64,000 bases of DNA from Macrothele yani (lineage: Eukaryota > Arthropoda > Arachnida > Araneae > Macrothelidae), in assembly GCA_039090855.1 (NCBI GenBank), contig CM077027.1, positions 104,631,187 through 104,695,186 on the forward strand, in the 5' to 3' direction. The notes under the pieces are model-generated. The model was not told where the DNA came from. It ran no database searches and was given only the letters and a program-made list of their open reading frames with translations. The translations under genes and the position numbers were made by a program. This document shows, piece after piece, positions 11,189-22,803 of this stretch. The stretch's first letter is position 1. Each line of letters opens with the position of its first letter.

Positions 11189-12470
11189 TTGGGTTGTCGG
11201 AAAAGTCATGACGTATTTTAGCCATGTTTTGCAAAGGTCATTTATTGATAGAAAGAACAAAGATCAATCATTGATATACTGCCCGTTTTGTTCGATAACC
11301 TTTTGCCATCTGTCAGTGAGCTGCAGAATGCCTCGTTCATAGAAGGACCTGTCTTTCGTGGCGAAAAACTGTACGAGGTGCTGATTTACAGCCTCATCTG
11401 AATTGAACGTTATACCACGTAAGGACTGTTGAAGAGAGGGAAACAAGTGGAAGTCTGACAGCGCAAGGTCAGGTGAGTATGCTGGGTGTGGCAACACATC
11501 CCACCCAAGCTCCAATAATTTTTGGCAGGTGATCAAACTTATGTGTGGTGTCGCGTTGTTCTGATTGAACACAACAACTTTACGATGAAAGAGCTCTGGA
11601 CTTTTCTAGATGATGGATTCGTTCTAATTGTCCAATTGCCGACAGTACACATTCTAATTGATTGTTTGGTTCCGTGGTAGGAGCTCGAAAACCACACCTT
11701 TAAAATCCCACCACACTGAGACCAGAACCTTCCGCTGATGAATGCCTGCTTTGGATGTCGTTTGAGGCGAAGCAGCACGTCGGGACCAAGACCGTTTGCG
11801 CAGCACATTGTTATACACAATCCACGTTTCGTCACCAGTTATCAGTCGCTTCAAAAAAGGATCGTTTTCCTCACGTTTAATGAGCATATCGCAGATGTTT
11901 ATACGCGTCGCCAATTAAGCTTCTTTGAGTTCATGAGAAACCCACACATCGAGCTTGCTTACGTATCACAGCTTCTTCAGGTGGTCGTGAACGCTTGAAT
12001 GATGGATTTGAAATGTGTCTGCAATCTCTCGTGTCGTGTAACGTGGGTTTGACTTGATCAATGCCTTGATTTGGTCGTCATCAACCTCGGTTGGCCTCCC
12101 GGACCGAGGAGCATCGTTGAGGTCAAAATCACCAGCACGGAATTTTACGAACCACCGCTGGCACTGACGTTCTTGTATAGAGCATTTTCACCGTACCCTT
12201 TATGCAACTTTTCACACGCTTGACGCGCATTCTTCCCTTTACGGAAGTAAAACAGTAAAATATGGGGAAAATGCACAGTTTGGTCTTTCATCTTCAACTT
12301 GATGTCAAATCTCCGCAAATCAACCAAATTGCTTACTATTTCTTTTAGACTGCAGCTAGAACTAGCACCTGTCGAATGCCGTAGAGATAACACAGCTGTC
12401 TCTAGTACTTCCAAAACCGCCCAACCGCCATCGGGGGCCAAAATACGTCATGACGTTTCCTACAAACCAA
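11189..12470 (-). mobile_element. Full-length mariner with TIRs and TA flanks
   Basis: The left end reads TTGGGTTGTCGGAAAAGTCA and the right end, reverse-complemented, TTGGTTTGTAGGAAACGTCA. Similarity continues through 'tgacgtatttt.gcc', about 34 bp in all. Both ends abut TA (11187-11188 and 12471-12472), the mariner target. The 1282-bp length is typical of intact mariners. The enclosed transposase is broken (separate entry). Confidence 0.92.
11264..12441 (-). pseudogene. mariner transposase, frameshifted
   Basis: From the N-terminus on the minus strand: a segment with HFPHILLFYFRKGKNARQAC and GYGENALYKN (about 12290-12170), an HTH-linker region with GRPTEVDDDQIKALIKSNPR in a shifted frame (about 12120-12040), then LITGDETWIVYNN (first catalytic Asp, about 11850), QNNATPH at about 11560 where the family has an Asp-Asn pair, and SPDLALSDFHLF (third Asp, about 11470). 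Several frame changes separate these blocks, and the second catalytic Asp is replaced by Asn. Intact relatives are about 345 residues. Confidence 0.88.
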
Positions 12471-12472
12471 TA

Positions 12473-12891
12473 GCATTCTGTTGTTGAACGCTAAATGAAA
12501 TCACATTGAAAATGAAATTTATGATTAATTAAGTTTTCTCTGCAAAGAACCAGTTGAAATAATTCGGAGAAGTGGCATTTAAGTCACCAAGCGAAGTGAA
12601 GCTTTTCAGTTAAACCTTTAAACGTAAATCAGATCTACAAATCGAATAATATTGCTTATATTTTACATTCTATCAGCGGATGAACCTGGGGTTGCCTAGG
12701 TTCAACAAAAAAAATATGAATCAGTTTCTGGGCCAGCGTTTTCCAAGCTTTGATGAATGAGGTATGTTGCACAGAAACATTTAACTGAAATGTGTTCCGG
12801 AAAAAGAAAAGAATTAAAAAAATGTATTTGCGCGGGCACAATTGGCTTAAACCACCAGGTTTTATTGACTGTGGATATAAGAAATTTGAAG
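12473..12891. other. No recognisable gene
   Basis: AT-rich. The overlapping ORFs run into the transposon end at 12894 and show no known domain. Confidence 0.4.
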
Positions 12892-13402
12892 TACCGTATA
12901 TATACACGAGTATAGGTCGATCTCGTGCATAGGTCGACCCCCTGATTTTTATCTGAATATTTGCAGTTTTTGTATATCCCGTGTATAAGTCGACCCCCGA
13001 TTTTTATGTGAGTATCTGCAGTTTTTGTATACCAATCTATCTTGTGTATAAATATTTTTTTCTTTTCCGAGGATGCGCCCGCATGCGGAAATGTGAACCT
13101 ACTATTTATTGTTGTAGCTGGCTCTCGCAATGTTGCATGCGGCAGTTTCCCGCAAAAATGTGGGTGGAATTGAGGCACAATTCTGGGAAGATGATAGGGC
13201 TCACTATCCTGGTTAGACAGTTTTCAGGGGAAGCTTACACACTTTAACAATATATGAACCCACTTTTGCACATTGCCCCTCCCCCACCCATCTCCCACTT
13301 TTTGCGAGCGAGTTTTCTGCAGTTACTTCATTCATGGAGAGTAAACCATTTACTCCCACAGAAAACGAATCGTGATGCATTTACCAAACTTCGTAAGGCA
13401 CA

Positions 13403-15815
13403 TCGTTATCATCATCATCATCATTGTCAACCATTATCAATCCACTGCTGGACGAAGGTCTCCCCAAGTTTCCTCCACAACGGTCTGTCTTGTGCCAGTC
13501 TCCTCCATGTCACCCCTGCATACTTTCGAATTTCATCCACCCATCTCCTATGTGGTCTTCTTCTGGGTCTTTTCCTGTCCCTTGGAATCCAATCTAAAAT
13601 TTCGGCTGTCCATCGATGATCTGTCCTTCTGGCAGTATGTCCAGCCCATTGCCATTTCAGGGATTTAACTCTGATCATGATGTCTTCCACTCTTGTCATT
13701 TTTCGGATCCACGAGTTCCTCTTCTTATCTCTCCTGGTTACATCAAGCATGCACCTTTCCATGGCTCTTTGAGTTGTCTGCAGCCTTTGTATGTCTCTTT
13801 TAGTTAAGGTCCACGTCTCTGCACCATACGTAAGCACTGGAAGGATGCATTGATCAAACACTTTTCTTTTAAGACATAATGGCATATTGCTCTTGAAAAT
13901 TATGCTGTTTCTTCCAAAAGCTCTCCAGGCAAGTTTTGTACGCCGATTAATTTCTTCATCAATGTGACCCTCACTTGATATCTGCTGTCCAAGATAAACG
14001 TACGTGTCTGTTATCTCCAGCTTTTCTCCATCAATGGATAAATCTTCATTTCTTGTAAAAGCATTGAACATCACTTTTGTCTTCTGAAAGTTCATTTTTA
14101 ATCCCACTTCTTTACTCTTGTCAGCAAGTTCCTGGATCATACTCTGCAGCTCTGATGGGGTAGTTGCAAAAATGACTACGTCATCAGCAAAACGAAGGTG
14201 GGTTAGATAATCTCCATTAATCTTTATCCCCTTGTTTTCCCAGCTCAGCGACTGAAAAACACCCTCCAATGTGGCATTAAAGAGCTTCGGAGATATGGTG
14301 TCACCTTGTCTCACTCCCTTTCCAATTTTTACGTGTGTTGTATTTTCAAACAGCCTAATCTTTGCACTTGCATTTTCATAGATGTTATTAATAATATTAA
14401 TGTATGCATCTTCAATACCGCAGGTTTTCAGAGCCATTGTAACTGCTGATGGTTTCACCGAATCAAAGGCTTTTTCATAATCGATAAAAGCCATGCACAA
14501 TGGAAGTTCATATTCCCTCGCTCTTTCAATTAGTTCTCTCAGCACGTGGATATGATCTATTGTGCTGTAGCCACTCCTGAATCCAGCTTGTTCTCTCCGT
14601 TGAGCCATGTCTAGTGCTACCTTCAAGCGGTGTGAAAGAACTTTAGTGAAGATTTTATAAACTACTGATAGGAGGCTGATAGGTCTGTAGTTTCCGAGAT
14701 CCTCAATGTCACCTTTCTTATATAGCAGGATCATTGTAGTGGTGTTCCAATCCTCAGGAATCTTTCCTTCATTAAGGCATCGAGTGAAAATTTGGGCGAG
14801 TATTGTTTCGATTTCTCCACTTGCTTCTTGTATGATGTCTATAGTAATTCCATCTTCTCCTGGAGCTTTTCCTCGCTTCATGTTCTTGATTGCATGTGCA
14901 ACTTCTGCTGGAAGGACTGGAGGAACTCTGGTACTGTTATCTTTCATGATGTCTGGAGTGCATATATCATCCCTTTCATATAATTTGGAGTAGAAATCTT
15001 TCACTCTTGTCAAAATTTCGCCTCTATTTCTTGTTACAGAACCATCTTCTTTTCTCAGTGCCATAATCTGTTTTCTTCCCTTACTGAGATGTCCCTTTGC
15101 TATCTTTAGGCTTTGGTTGTTTTCAATTGCTTTCCTCACTAGTTCACAGTTGAATTTCCTTACGTCTTCAGTGATACTTTTTCTTACTGTCTTGCATAGC
15201 TCTATATATTCCACTTTGGAAGTCACATCTTCTTTAGTTGTCCTCATCTCTCTTCTTTTTTGCATCAACATTTTGGTTTTTCCTGATAATTTGTTCACAT
15301 GCAACTTGTTCTTAGACCCAGCTAATTTTGTTGCTGTTTCCATAAGAGCTTTGGTTACTTTTCTGTTAACTTCAGAGATGTCCACTTCTTCCGATGTTAG
15401 GCCTTCTAAAGCAGAGAACCTGTTCTTCAGTTCTAACTTGAAGGTATTACGGTGTTTTTTAAGGTTGGTTATGTCAATACATTTTGTTTGTCTTATGAGC
15501 TTGCCACGTTCAAGTTTAGTGTTGAGGTGCATCTTACATCTCACCAATCTATGGTCACTACCTGTGTTGAACTTGTTTAGCACACTGCAGTCTTCTATGA
15601 CGAATTTTTTGTTACACATAATAAAATCAATTTCACTTGTCGTCCCATTTGGATGTCTCCATGTCCATTTCCTGTGTGGCTTTTTCTTGAAGAAGGAGTT
15701 CAAGATGAAAAACCCTTCTGCCTCTGCAAACTCAACGAGAGTATTTCCACGCTGGTTTCTGTTGCCATGACCGAATTTACCTACTGAAGTTTCATTCTGT
15801 TGCCGTTGCCCTACA
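13403..15815 (-). mobile_element. RTE-like LINE copy 1, 5'-truncated
   Basis: Nearly identical to the 3' three quarters of the full-length copy at 33169-36355, in the opposite orientation. The 3' end is a TGATGA microsatellite tail (13403-13425 on the plus strand as ATCATC), typical of RTE-group LINEs. The 5' break is at about 15815, next to (TA)n. A possible short GTTAT direct repeat flanks it (about 13401 and 15819); this is weak. Confidence 0.88.
13427..15815 (-). pseudogene. RTE-like endonuclease/reverse transcriptase, N-truncated but open frame
   Basis: An uninterrupted frame of 758 codons from the first internal Met at 15703. The frame is open further upstream to the truncation. It retains the last endonuclease motifs (SEIDFIMC, GSDHRLV), the whole RT (KAPGEDGI, NYRPISLLSVVYKIF, AFIDYEKAFDSV, GVRQGDTISPKLFN, RFADDVVIFA) and the long C-terminal region ending WIDNG. 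It lacks the N-terminal endonuclease catalytic residues, so it cannot be autonomous. Absence of stops implies a young insertion. The 217-codon ORF on the opposite strand is an antisense shadow. Confidence 0.9.
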
Positions 15816-16956
15816 TTGTTATATATATATATATATAAAAAAGTTCCTGAAACATATCTGGAAAACGCTAATGTCTTGATGTCAACCTGATAGTTTTTTT
15901 ATCCCATAAAGAATATGCATGCCGTAAAAAATAAATGTGTAACTTTTGAAGTTTTCAATGGATCTCTTCAAAATTTAAAATGAATCTTTATTTTGATGTA
16001 TTGTGGACACTGGAAAATTTGCACACAACTATTAAAAAAATTGAAGAAAATTTTCTCCCAGTACCCTGTGCAGCGTAGCAGCTGTCGATCAACTGCTGAG
16101 CTGGAGGAGTGTGTGATTGACAGAGAGGTCGTTTATCTACTCCCGAGTTTCACCCCCCTCTCCACTGTGTTTGTGACAAACAATCGGCTTTAGTGACAAA
16201 ACCAAATATCGCCCCATTCAGTAAAGATGCAATCCTTTTGGATCGCTCTTAGTCTTCAGAAAAGGTTACTGTTTGTTTGATATTTAGAGCCGGGGCACAC
16301 TCAATTTAATAACAAACGTAAGTAGGTTCTTAAACTAATGCACTTTTTTACTATCAGTGGCAATGCTATACTGAGCGATCGGCCAAGTTTAAACACTTTC
16401 GTTTTTGGGATGCATTGATCAAGTTACCGCTGTTCTGTAGATTGTCACGCCTCTCTTCTCCGCTGTCGCTAAGCAGGGACAGCGGTCTCCTTTTTCAATA
16501 GTCTGTTCTTTTCGCTCTTCATCCCGTCGAGAATTGATCACGGTCGTAGGTCACGGCACGGTGCAACTTAAATTACTGGCTGACGCGTTCACCTCTTTCC
16601 TCTGGGTGATTTACCAGCAGGGCAGTCAAGGCCATATCGACAGTTCTAAAACGGACTTTGAGACATCCTTGCGAAATGAGATTTTCTGTTAGTGAATAAA
16701 AAAAAAACTCGTACATATAAAATCAAGAAAATTCTTAGAAATAACTTTCTTTTGTACCAGTAACACCCGGAAAATGACTAAATATACAACTGCAAATGAA
16801 CTGATGGCACAAAGGGCTAAGTATGCGCATTTCCATAAGGCATCAAAATTTTGGTTTTTTTACCTATCAGAAATATTTTCAGTGTATAGTTCGACCCTAA
16901 TTTCGACCTAAATATTTCATTAAAAAAAGTCGACCTATACACGAGTATATACGGTA

Positions 16957-17804
16957 TCTGAAATATTTACATTTTTCTATCGTGTTGCGATCAATGTAAT
17001 GTACAGTTAATTCGAAGGACAAGTAAGTTTTATTATTGAAGAGCTTCTGGGTAAAAGAACGTTGAGTGTTTTTTTATTTGGAATCAAGATTAAGAGGTTT
17101 TTATTTTTACTAAATCGGGAGCAACCGGCATAGAACTGACCATAGGAAAAGCATGAATTTTGCAGGTTGTGTCAGACAACTTTTAACGAATGAACCTGTT
17201 TCTTGTTGATACAAATGAGAAAACTGAGAACAAATGGAAACTGCAGGCGTTTAAACTAAAATAGGTCAGATGGGACGATTGGAATGCGTGAAATAAAATC
17301 ATGGTCTCCTGCAGCATGAACAATCATGAAAATGGCACCGATGACACTTGAAATAAATTTCTCGATAATCAGTCGTGTTCTAAGGTAGAGTGAAGGGGTT
17401 CCAGATTTCATTACGATAAAATAAATTAAGGTGTTATGGAGAGAATGCGCCAACGGAGAAATAGCAATATTAAGCTTTGAAAAATGGAATGTGAGAAAAT
17501 TCACACCTTCCTTTAATTTCAGTAAATGTACTGAATTTGCATTTCAGTAAAATATACTTCCTCTCAAAATGAAAAAAAAATAAAATCGCGGAGGCGTGTA
17601 GTAACACATAGCGAGCCGCAGTGTGAAACGTAAGCAAACCCGCCGGCAACTTCGGCGGCAGGATACATGCAACATTTTGGAAGTCTAACACAGTAAAAAA
17701 CAAAGTCAAATTTTAAATTGTAAAATTCTGCGCGTTATGTCAATTTCGAAACAATGATTAAAGGAACCCAGTCAGAACGTTTCCGTTGCAATAGCTTCGA
17801 ATTA
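16957..17804. other. No recognisable gene
   Basis: AT-rich with short antisense-overlapping ORFs. No motif seen. Confidence 0.4.
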
Positions 17805-17806
17805 TA

Positions 17807-19173
17807 CACCGCTGGCCACCCAAAATGCAACACCAAGCAGGACACGAGATAGCAAAGCAAGATTTACTGAACACATAACAACAGATACAAAGATGAAACG
17901 ATTGAGCTTACAGGCCTGTGTGACTTGCGGAACACTCAGACATCAATAGTTCGTGTGGCCCCCATAGCTGGCAATAACGACCGCTACACGCTGCGGCATC
18001 GAACGAAAGAGGCTTTGGATGTGGGTTTAGGGTATGTCGGTCAAGGCTGCTTCCACACGTTGCCACAGTTCATCAGGCGTAGCCGCGGGTGGTGCTTGCC
18101 GGGCCACTCGGTTGCCGATCAGCGACCAGACGTGTTCGATGGGCGACATATCGGGAGAACAGGCGGGCCACGGCAGCAGTGATACCTGGTGGGCCGTGAA
18201 GAATTGTTGCACGATGCGTGCAACGTGCGGGCGCGCATTGTCGAGTTGAAACGTGGCTGCTGGCAGGTCCTGCAGGTAAGGGAGGACTACAGGCTCCATA
18301 ACGTCGGAGATGTAGCGGTGGCTGTTGAGTGTACCGGCGATGCGTACCATAGGGGTGCGGGTGTCATATCCAAATGCGCCCCAAACCATAACGCCAGGCG
18401 ACGGACCGGAATGGCGATGCATAATGCAGGCGTCATACAGTCTCTCGTCGCGTTGCCGCCCCACGCGGATCCGACCATCGTGGTGTTGCAGGCAGAAGCG
18501 GGATTCGTCGGAGAAGACAATGTCGTGCCATTCCGTAGTCCAGGTACGGCGTTCAACGGCCCACTGCCGCCGCACTCGCCGGTGGTGTAACGTCAATGGT
18601 AATCGGAGCAATGGGCACTTGCGACAAGTCACCGCTCTTGCAGACGACGTCGACGGTACGTGCTGACGCAGGTTGTTGCGCAACACACTCTAATTCCTGC
18701 GCTAACTTTCGTGATGTAGCGGTGCGAGCCGTCAATGCCCGCCGCACAACAGGCTAGTCCTCTCGTTCGGTGGTGTGCCGCGGCTGTGGCAATCGCTCAC
18801 GTCGGTTCGTCCGTTCCACCTGCACCCACCGAATCCATACTCGCCTCACTGTGGCTGGATGTCGTCCCACACGGGCGACGATGTCTCGGTACGATAAATC
18901 GCTGTTGCGATAAGCCACTATTCGTCCTCTGTCGAACTCCGAAACGTGCTGGAATGACTGCCGTATTCTGCGACGAGGCATCAGGAAGCTTCCCACGCAC
19001 AGGTCCGGCAGCACAACACACTTCCACTACTTACACCCCACCTTCTGTGCACGCTTCGTATATGCCCTGCAATGCTAATCGTTCGCATGTCCTATCGCGG
19101 GCGACGCATGCTGCGAATTTCAGGCCAATCGGATGTTTCCTTCTTGGTGTTGCATTTTGGGTGGCCAGCAGTT
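17807..19173 (-). mobile_element. Full-length Tc1-like element
   Basis: The left end CACCGCTGGCCACCCAAAAT and the right end (reverse complement AACTGCTGGCCACCCAAAAT) match through 'gcaacaccaag', a ~31-bp inverted repeat. Both ends abut TA (17805-17806 and 19174-19175). Length 1367 bp. The end sequence 'GCTGGCCAC...TTGCAACACC' is characteristic of Tc1-like elements in arthropods. The transposase is on the minus strand. Confidence 0.92.
18027..18972 (-). pseudogene. Tc1-like transposase, frameshifted
   Basis: N-terminal part (about 18979-18757): MPRRRIRQSFQHVSEFDRGR and SYRDIVARVGRHPATVRRVW, the first paired-like HTH. A second segment follows in another frame (TARTATSRKLAQEL, about 18730). From about 18600 the catalytic domain is open: LRLPLTLHHRRVRRQW, VFSDESRFCLQHHDGRIRVG (first Asp), GPSPGVMVWGAFGY, LDNARPHVARIV (second Asp) and SPDMSPIEHVWSLI (Glu). 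The DD34E triad is intact, but at least two frameshifts separate the DNA-binding and catalytic halves. The C-terminus ends near 18027, a little short of the family's usual ~340 residues. Confidence 0.9.
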
Positions 19174-19194
19174 TATATAGTGCATTGAGACACA

Positions 19195-19870
19195 ATGGGA
19201 GCCGCAGTCTATTAATGGCAACGACATGAACCACATAAAATATATAGACGACGTTGTGTTCATGGCCGACACAAAGCTCAAATTAGAAAACATCATTGAC
19301 AAACTTAACAGTATCTGTAAATCTTACCACATGACTATAAACTCGAGTAAAACCAAAACACTAGAAATTTGAAACCCATCCTAAAACATCTCCGTAGTCG
19401 TGAATGCATAAATTGAAGACTAAATCAAAATGTTTTAACTTCTGGGAACAAATCCAATGTGCGAATTGTGACAATAAACACCAACAAGCCAACCAACCAA
19501 ATTCAATGGAAAGATGAGCTGCCTTGAATCTCAAAACATCGAATTGCAACACATGAAAAGGCTGAATAATATGCGGCAGAACAATACAATTTCTAAACAG
19601 CTGAAACTGAAACTTTAAAATTCCGACTAAAATCTGTGGTGCTGAAATTTGGACTACTCAAAGCAGAGAAAGCATTCGCGATGAAATGTTTACATAAAAT
19701 AAACATAACATCGAGGACTGAGTAGACAATGAATGACCAGGACATATCAGAAGTGTACGCATTAGGAAACATTATGGATAACATTATACGGAAGCAGTTA
19801 CAATGGTTCGGGCACAGCATCAGAATGCCCGTATAGTAATGACTGCCAAACGGCGTCTAAATGGAAGAAT
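19195..19870 (+). pseudogene. LINE reverse transcriptase fragment
   Basis: Plus-strand translation gives INGNDMNHIKYIDDVVFMAD (the RT catalytic YxDD-type motif C at about 19235) followed by KLNSICKSYHMTINSSKTK, the expected region after motif C in non-LTR RTs. Further on, in other frames, there is a stretch ending KQLQWFGHSIRMP (about 19795), typical of the LINE C-terminus. Stops and frameshifts are frequent. It lies directly against the TA flank of the Tc1 element. Confidence 0.7.
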
Positions 19871-20204
19871 GGGAGACAGAGGAAACGTGGTACGCACCAC
19901 ATGAATTCAAAATATAAAACAATGGTCTGAGCTTAATAGCAAGCACCAACTAATTGAAGCAGACGAAACAAACACAAACAGAAAAATTGTCTACAGATTT
20001 TTTATTCTGTCAGTGACGGAGGACAAAGACTGATTGATCGACTGGGAAAATAAGAAATTTGCATGATTTTGCTTTGTGAAAAATTCCTAGACCTACCAGA
20101 AGTACTTTACTTATTTATCGCTCCAAGTTTATAAAAGAAGCATTTCAGCGCTAAGTTTCATGTAATATTTATTAGAATTTAGCATTTAGACTTAATTATT
20201 TGAA

Positions 20205-20620
20205 CTGGTGCTCTCGTATATACTGAAAACTATTGAGAAAGCCAATAAGGTACTGGCACTTCTTTATTCCCTCATTAAAAGAGGTAGAAAATTAAACAAG
20301 AAGTTCAAACTAAGGCTTTGGAATGCTTACCCGGTACCGTTCTTAATCTACGGTTCACCACATGGTCTACTTGTTTTATTTATAACGATTGTACATACAT
20401 TTCAGAACAGGATTTTGAGATTTTTCTTTTTCTTCCCCAAAGGGTGCAAACTTTCTGGAGCTATATCATGCTAATAAGGTTAATTCACTTGATGAGATGA
20501 TGCCTAACGTAACTATGAAATATTTTGCTGAAGCTATAAAACATTCTAATTTATCAATATCGGCTGTAGTGCTTATATCAAGTCTAAGCACAAATACTCT
20601 AGACCAAAACACGTACAATC
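20205..20620 (+). pseudogene. jockey/CR1-type LINE C-terminal scrap
   Basis: Residues KANKVLALLYSLIKRGRKLN, LRLWNAYPVPFLIYGSP and FQNRILRF match the thumb/C-terminal block of jockey-group RTs (LYPLL..., LRPILTYGSP, QNKILR). The following VNSLDEMMPNVTMKYFAEA is consistent with the same tail. No catalytic motif is present. It ends at the hairpin element beginning near 20617. Confidence 0.6.
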
Positions 20621-22125
20621 GTGGCCAAAAGTTCTGCACCAGTAGACTGAAAGTCAAAGTTTTGATGTTTGAAGTTAACTCACACAGCGTAACCGTGAAG
20701 TCAGGAATACATACGTATTATACATCATTTTAAAGGAAATGTTATGATGAATTCAAATATTTTTACAGCATATTATTAATAGTAATAGAAGTGAAGTTAC
20801 AAGCAAAAGTACAGCGTCTAGTCATAAAAAGCAACAAATAGTGGAATTTGTGAAGTTAGTGTACAATGCATTTAACGTAAAACCACTGTACAGTACATTA
20901 CTGAAACTTGCAGGACACTTGAAATAACTTACCAACAAGCAAAACACGCTTTAATATTTAATTGGATAACCACAGTTTCTTAGTAACAAAGTGCACCTTC
21001 TTGGCATGGAACTAATGAGCTTCTCTAGTTGTCCATTGGTGATAACACGGTGCTATACGGTCCTTACAGACTCAACTAAAGATGCTAATTGAGTCCGTAA
21101 GGTCTGCATGGCACCGTGTTATCACTAATGGATAACTAGAGGAGCTCATTAGTTTCATGCCAAGAAGGTGCACTTTGTTACTTTGTTACTCTGGTTATAT
21201 AATTAAATATTAAAGCGTATTTTGCTTCTTGGTAAATTATTTCAAGTGTCCTACAAGTTTCAGTAATGTACTGTACAGTGATTTTACCTTAAATGCATTG
21301 TACACTAACTTCACGAATTCCACTATTTGTTGCTTTTTATGACTAGGCGCTGTTATAGCGAAGTAAATTTCTCCGTCATTTTCGGTCCACGCCGGGGATC
21401 GAACCCGAGTACACTTATTCCGGAACAAGTCGCTCTACCAACTAAGCTACGCAGACGTTCGTTCTTGCTGCTATCTGCGTTTATGTCGTGTGCGTTCTGC
21501 GGGGCATGCACGTCACATCTACCCCCCCCCTTCCCCCGAAAGAGGGCAGGGGCATGGCCCACGGGTCAGCCGTGACTATGAATTGCCATAGGTAGTCATC
21601 CACTCAAGAACGTGCACTTGAGAACTCCCAGTCAATCTGGTGTGTGGAATGCAACGTCGCACACATTTATTTTTCGAAGCGCTGAAGACGGGATTCACTT
21701 ATTTTCTTGTTTCGCGGTGTGGAAAGAACATCACACCATTGCGAGATCTTTAACGGCTGGGTCATCCGGGAAGTTCTGGCGCCATTATAACGAAGTAAAT
21801 TTCTCCATCATTTTTGGTCCACGCCGGGGATCGAACCCGAGTCCACTTATTCCGGAACAAGTCTCTCCCAACTGAGCTACGCAGACGTTCGTTCTTGCTG
21901 CTATCTGCCTTTATGTCGTGTACGTCCTGCGGGGCAGGCACGTCACACTGTACTTTTGCTTGTAACTTCACTTCTATTACTGCTAATAACATTATGTAAA
22001 AATGTTTGAATTCAGCATACAATTTCCTTTAAAATAATGTATAATATGTATTTATAAGTTGACTTCAAAGATCAAGACTTTAACTTTTGGTCTACTGGTG
22101 CAGAACTTTTAGCCACGATTTTAGT
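20617..22125. mobile_element. 1.5-kb hairpin (foldback) element with Tc1-like ends
   Basis: The arms are reverse complements: AATCGTGGCCAAAAGTTCTG at the left (about 20618) and the complement of AATCGTGGCTAAAAGTTCTG at the right (to about 22122). Pairing continues for about 460 bp to a centre near 21083 ('tgagtccgtaaggtctgcatgg'). Flanks are TA-like. The terminal 'CGTGGC.AAAAGTT' resembles Tc1-group ends. The right arm is interrupted at 21355-21950 by a SINE-B dimer. No coding capacity. Confidence 0.85.
21355..21955 (-). mobile_element. SINE-B dimer copy 2, nested in the hairpin arm
   Basis: Two tRNA-like heads on the minus strand (about 21396-21455 and 21828-21887) with box A (GTAGCTTAGTTGGTAGAGC) and a perfect box B (GGGTTCGATCCCC). 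They are about 431 bp apart. The pre-insertion sequence can be read from the other palindrome arm (20811-20822 region): 'gcgctg' joins 'tacttttgcttg'. That leaves CTG on both sides, a short target duplication if any. Confidence 0.85.
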
Positions 22126-22660
22126 TAAGAAACTGCAAGAAAGGGTTTATGAACACAAAATTAAATTGAAGAACATTATGATAAAATTCATCTTAAGGAG
22201 AAGAGAGACCCTATTAAAAGTCTACCGAGACGTACTAACAAAGCCATTCTTTCTAAAGTTTTTAAAACTAATTTGCAGATCTGTCATACAATATTGAAAA
22301 AAAGCTTTCAAATTGGCACTTAACTGACAAAAACATCTAATGTGCACTAAAAATTACTAATTTAAGGTCTCGTAGATGATCAATCCAGACAACTTTTACT
22401 ATGCAATCTCTTGCTGCCAGCAATATTTTAGTTATAAACTGCTACCTATCATCTTACTACATCTACTGATGCATACCCAATAATTAATGCCAGTGTGATC
22501 TACTTTGGGGTACTGAATTTAAATGACATCTCTAATAATATATTTTACGGTGTTCTGATTATGGGTTGTGCTTATCACCTTGTCTCCATTAGGATGCAGA
22601 GCTAAATGATTTATCACATAGTATTCAATACTGGCGTGAGTAAATAGTACAGTATAAATA
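22126..22660. other. No recognisable gene
   Basis: AT-rich, with no ORF of note. It could contain the continuation of the LINE scrap split by the hairpin element, but I could not establish this. Confidence 0.35.
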
Positions 22661-22668
22661 CACTGAGT

Positions 22669-22745
22669 GATCACTAAATTATGACCATCTACCTAATACT
22701 TCGTAGGTCCTCCTTTCGTCCTCAGTACGGTAGCTATCCGACGTG
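22669..22745. mobile_element. Solo Tc1/mariner-like terminus
   Basis: CACTGAGTGATCACTAAATT followed by 'atgaccatctacctaatac', preceded by TA. It resembles the inverted repeat of the element at 61212-62427 (CACtGATGAGtcATTACATAATGACCACC). Only one end is present. Confidence 0.4.
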
Positions 22746-22803
22746 GCATCGCATAAGGGTGATGGAATGGATCCCGCTCCTGTGTTTTGACCTTTCACCC
22801 CAA
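22738..22803 (-). repeat. Element C fragment
   Basis: 'cataagggtgatggaatgga' then 'tcccgctcctgtg' and TGACCTTTCACCC matches the internal module of element C as seen at 62840-62895. The satellite starts immediately after it. Confidence 0.6.

Larger units (their letters stand above)
12894..16954. mobile_element. TA-flanked DNA transposon shell hosting an RTE insertion
   Basis: The left end CCGTATATATACACGAGTAT is mirrored by the right end, which reverse-complements to CCGTATATACTCGTGTATAG; both continue into AGGTCGAC. The ends abut TA (12892-12893 and 16955-16956), as in the Tc1/mariner/pogo supergroup. Inside the left end a ~60-bp motif with 'gtcgacccc' and 'tgcagtttttgtata' occurs twice. Once the RTE insertion (13403-15815) is removed, about 1.65 kb remains with no transposase I recognise, so the element is probably non-autonomous. 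Confidence 0.7.

Noticed and set aside
21396..21887. tRNA genes at the SINE-B heads
   Set aside because: Heads keep box A and box B, but I could not see a consistent anticodon stem and acceptor pairing, and they recur with a common body.
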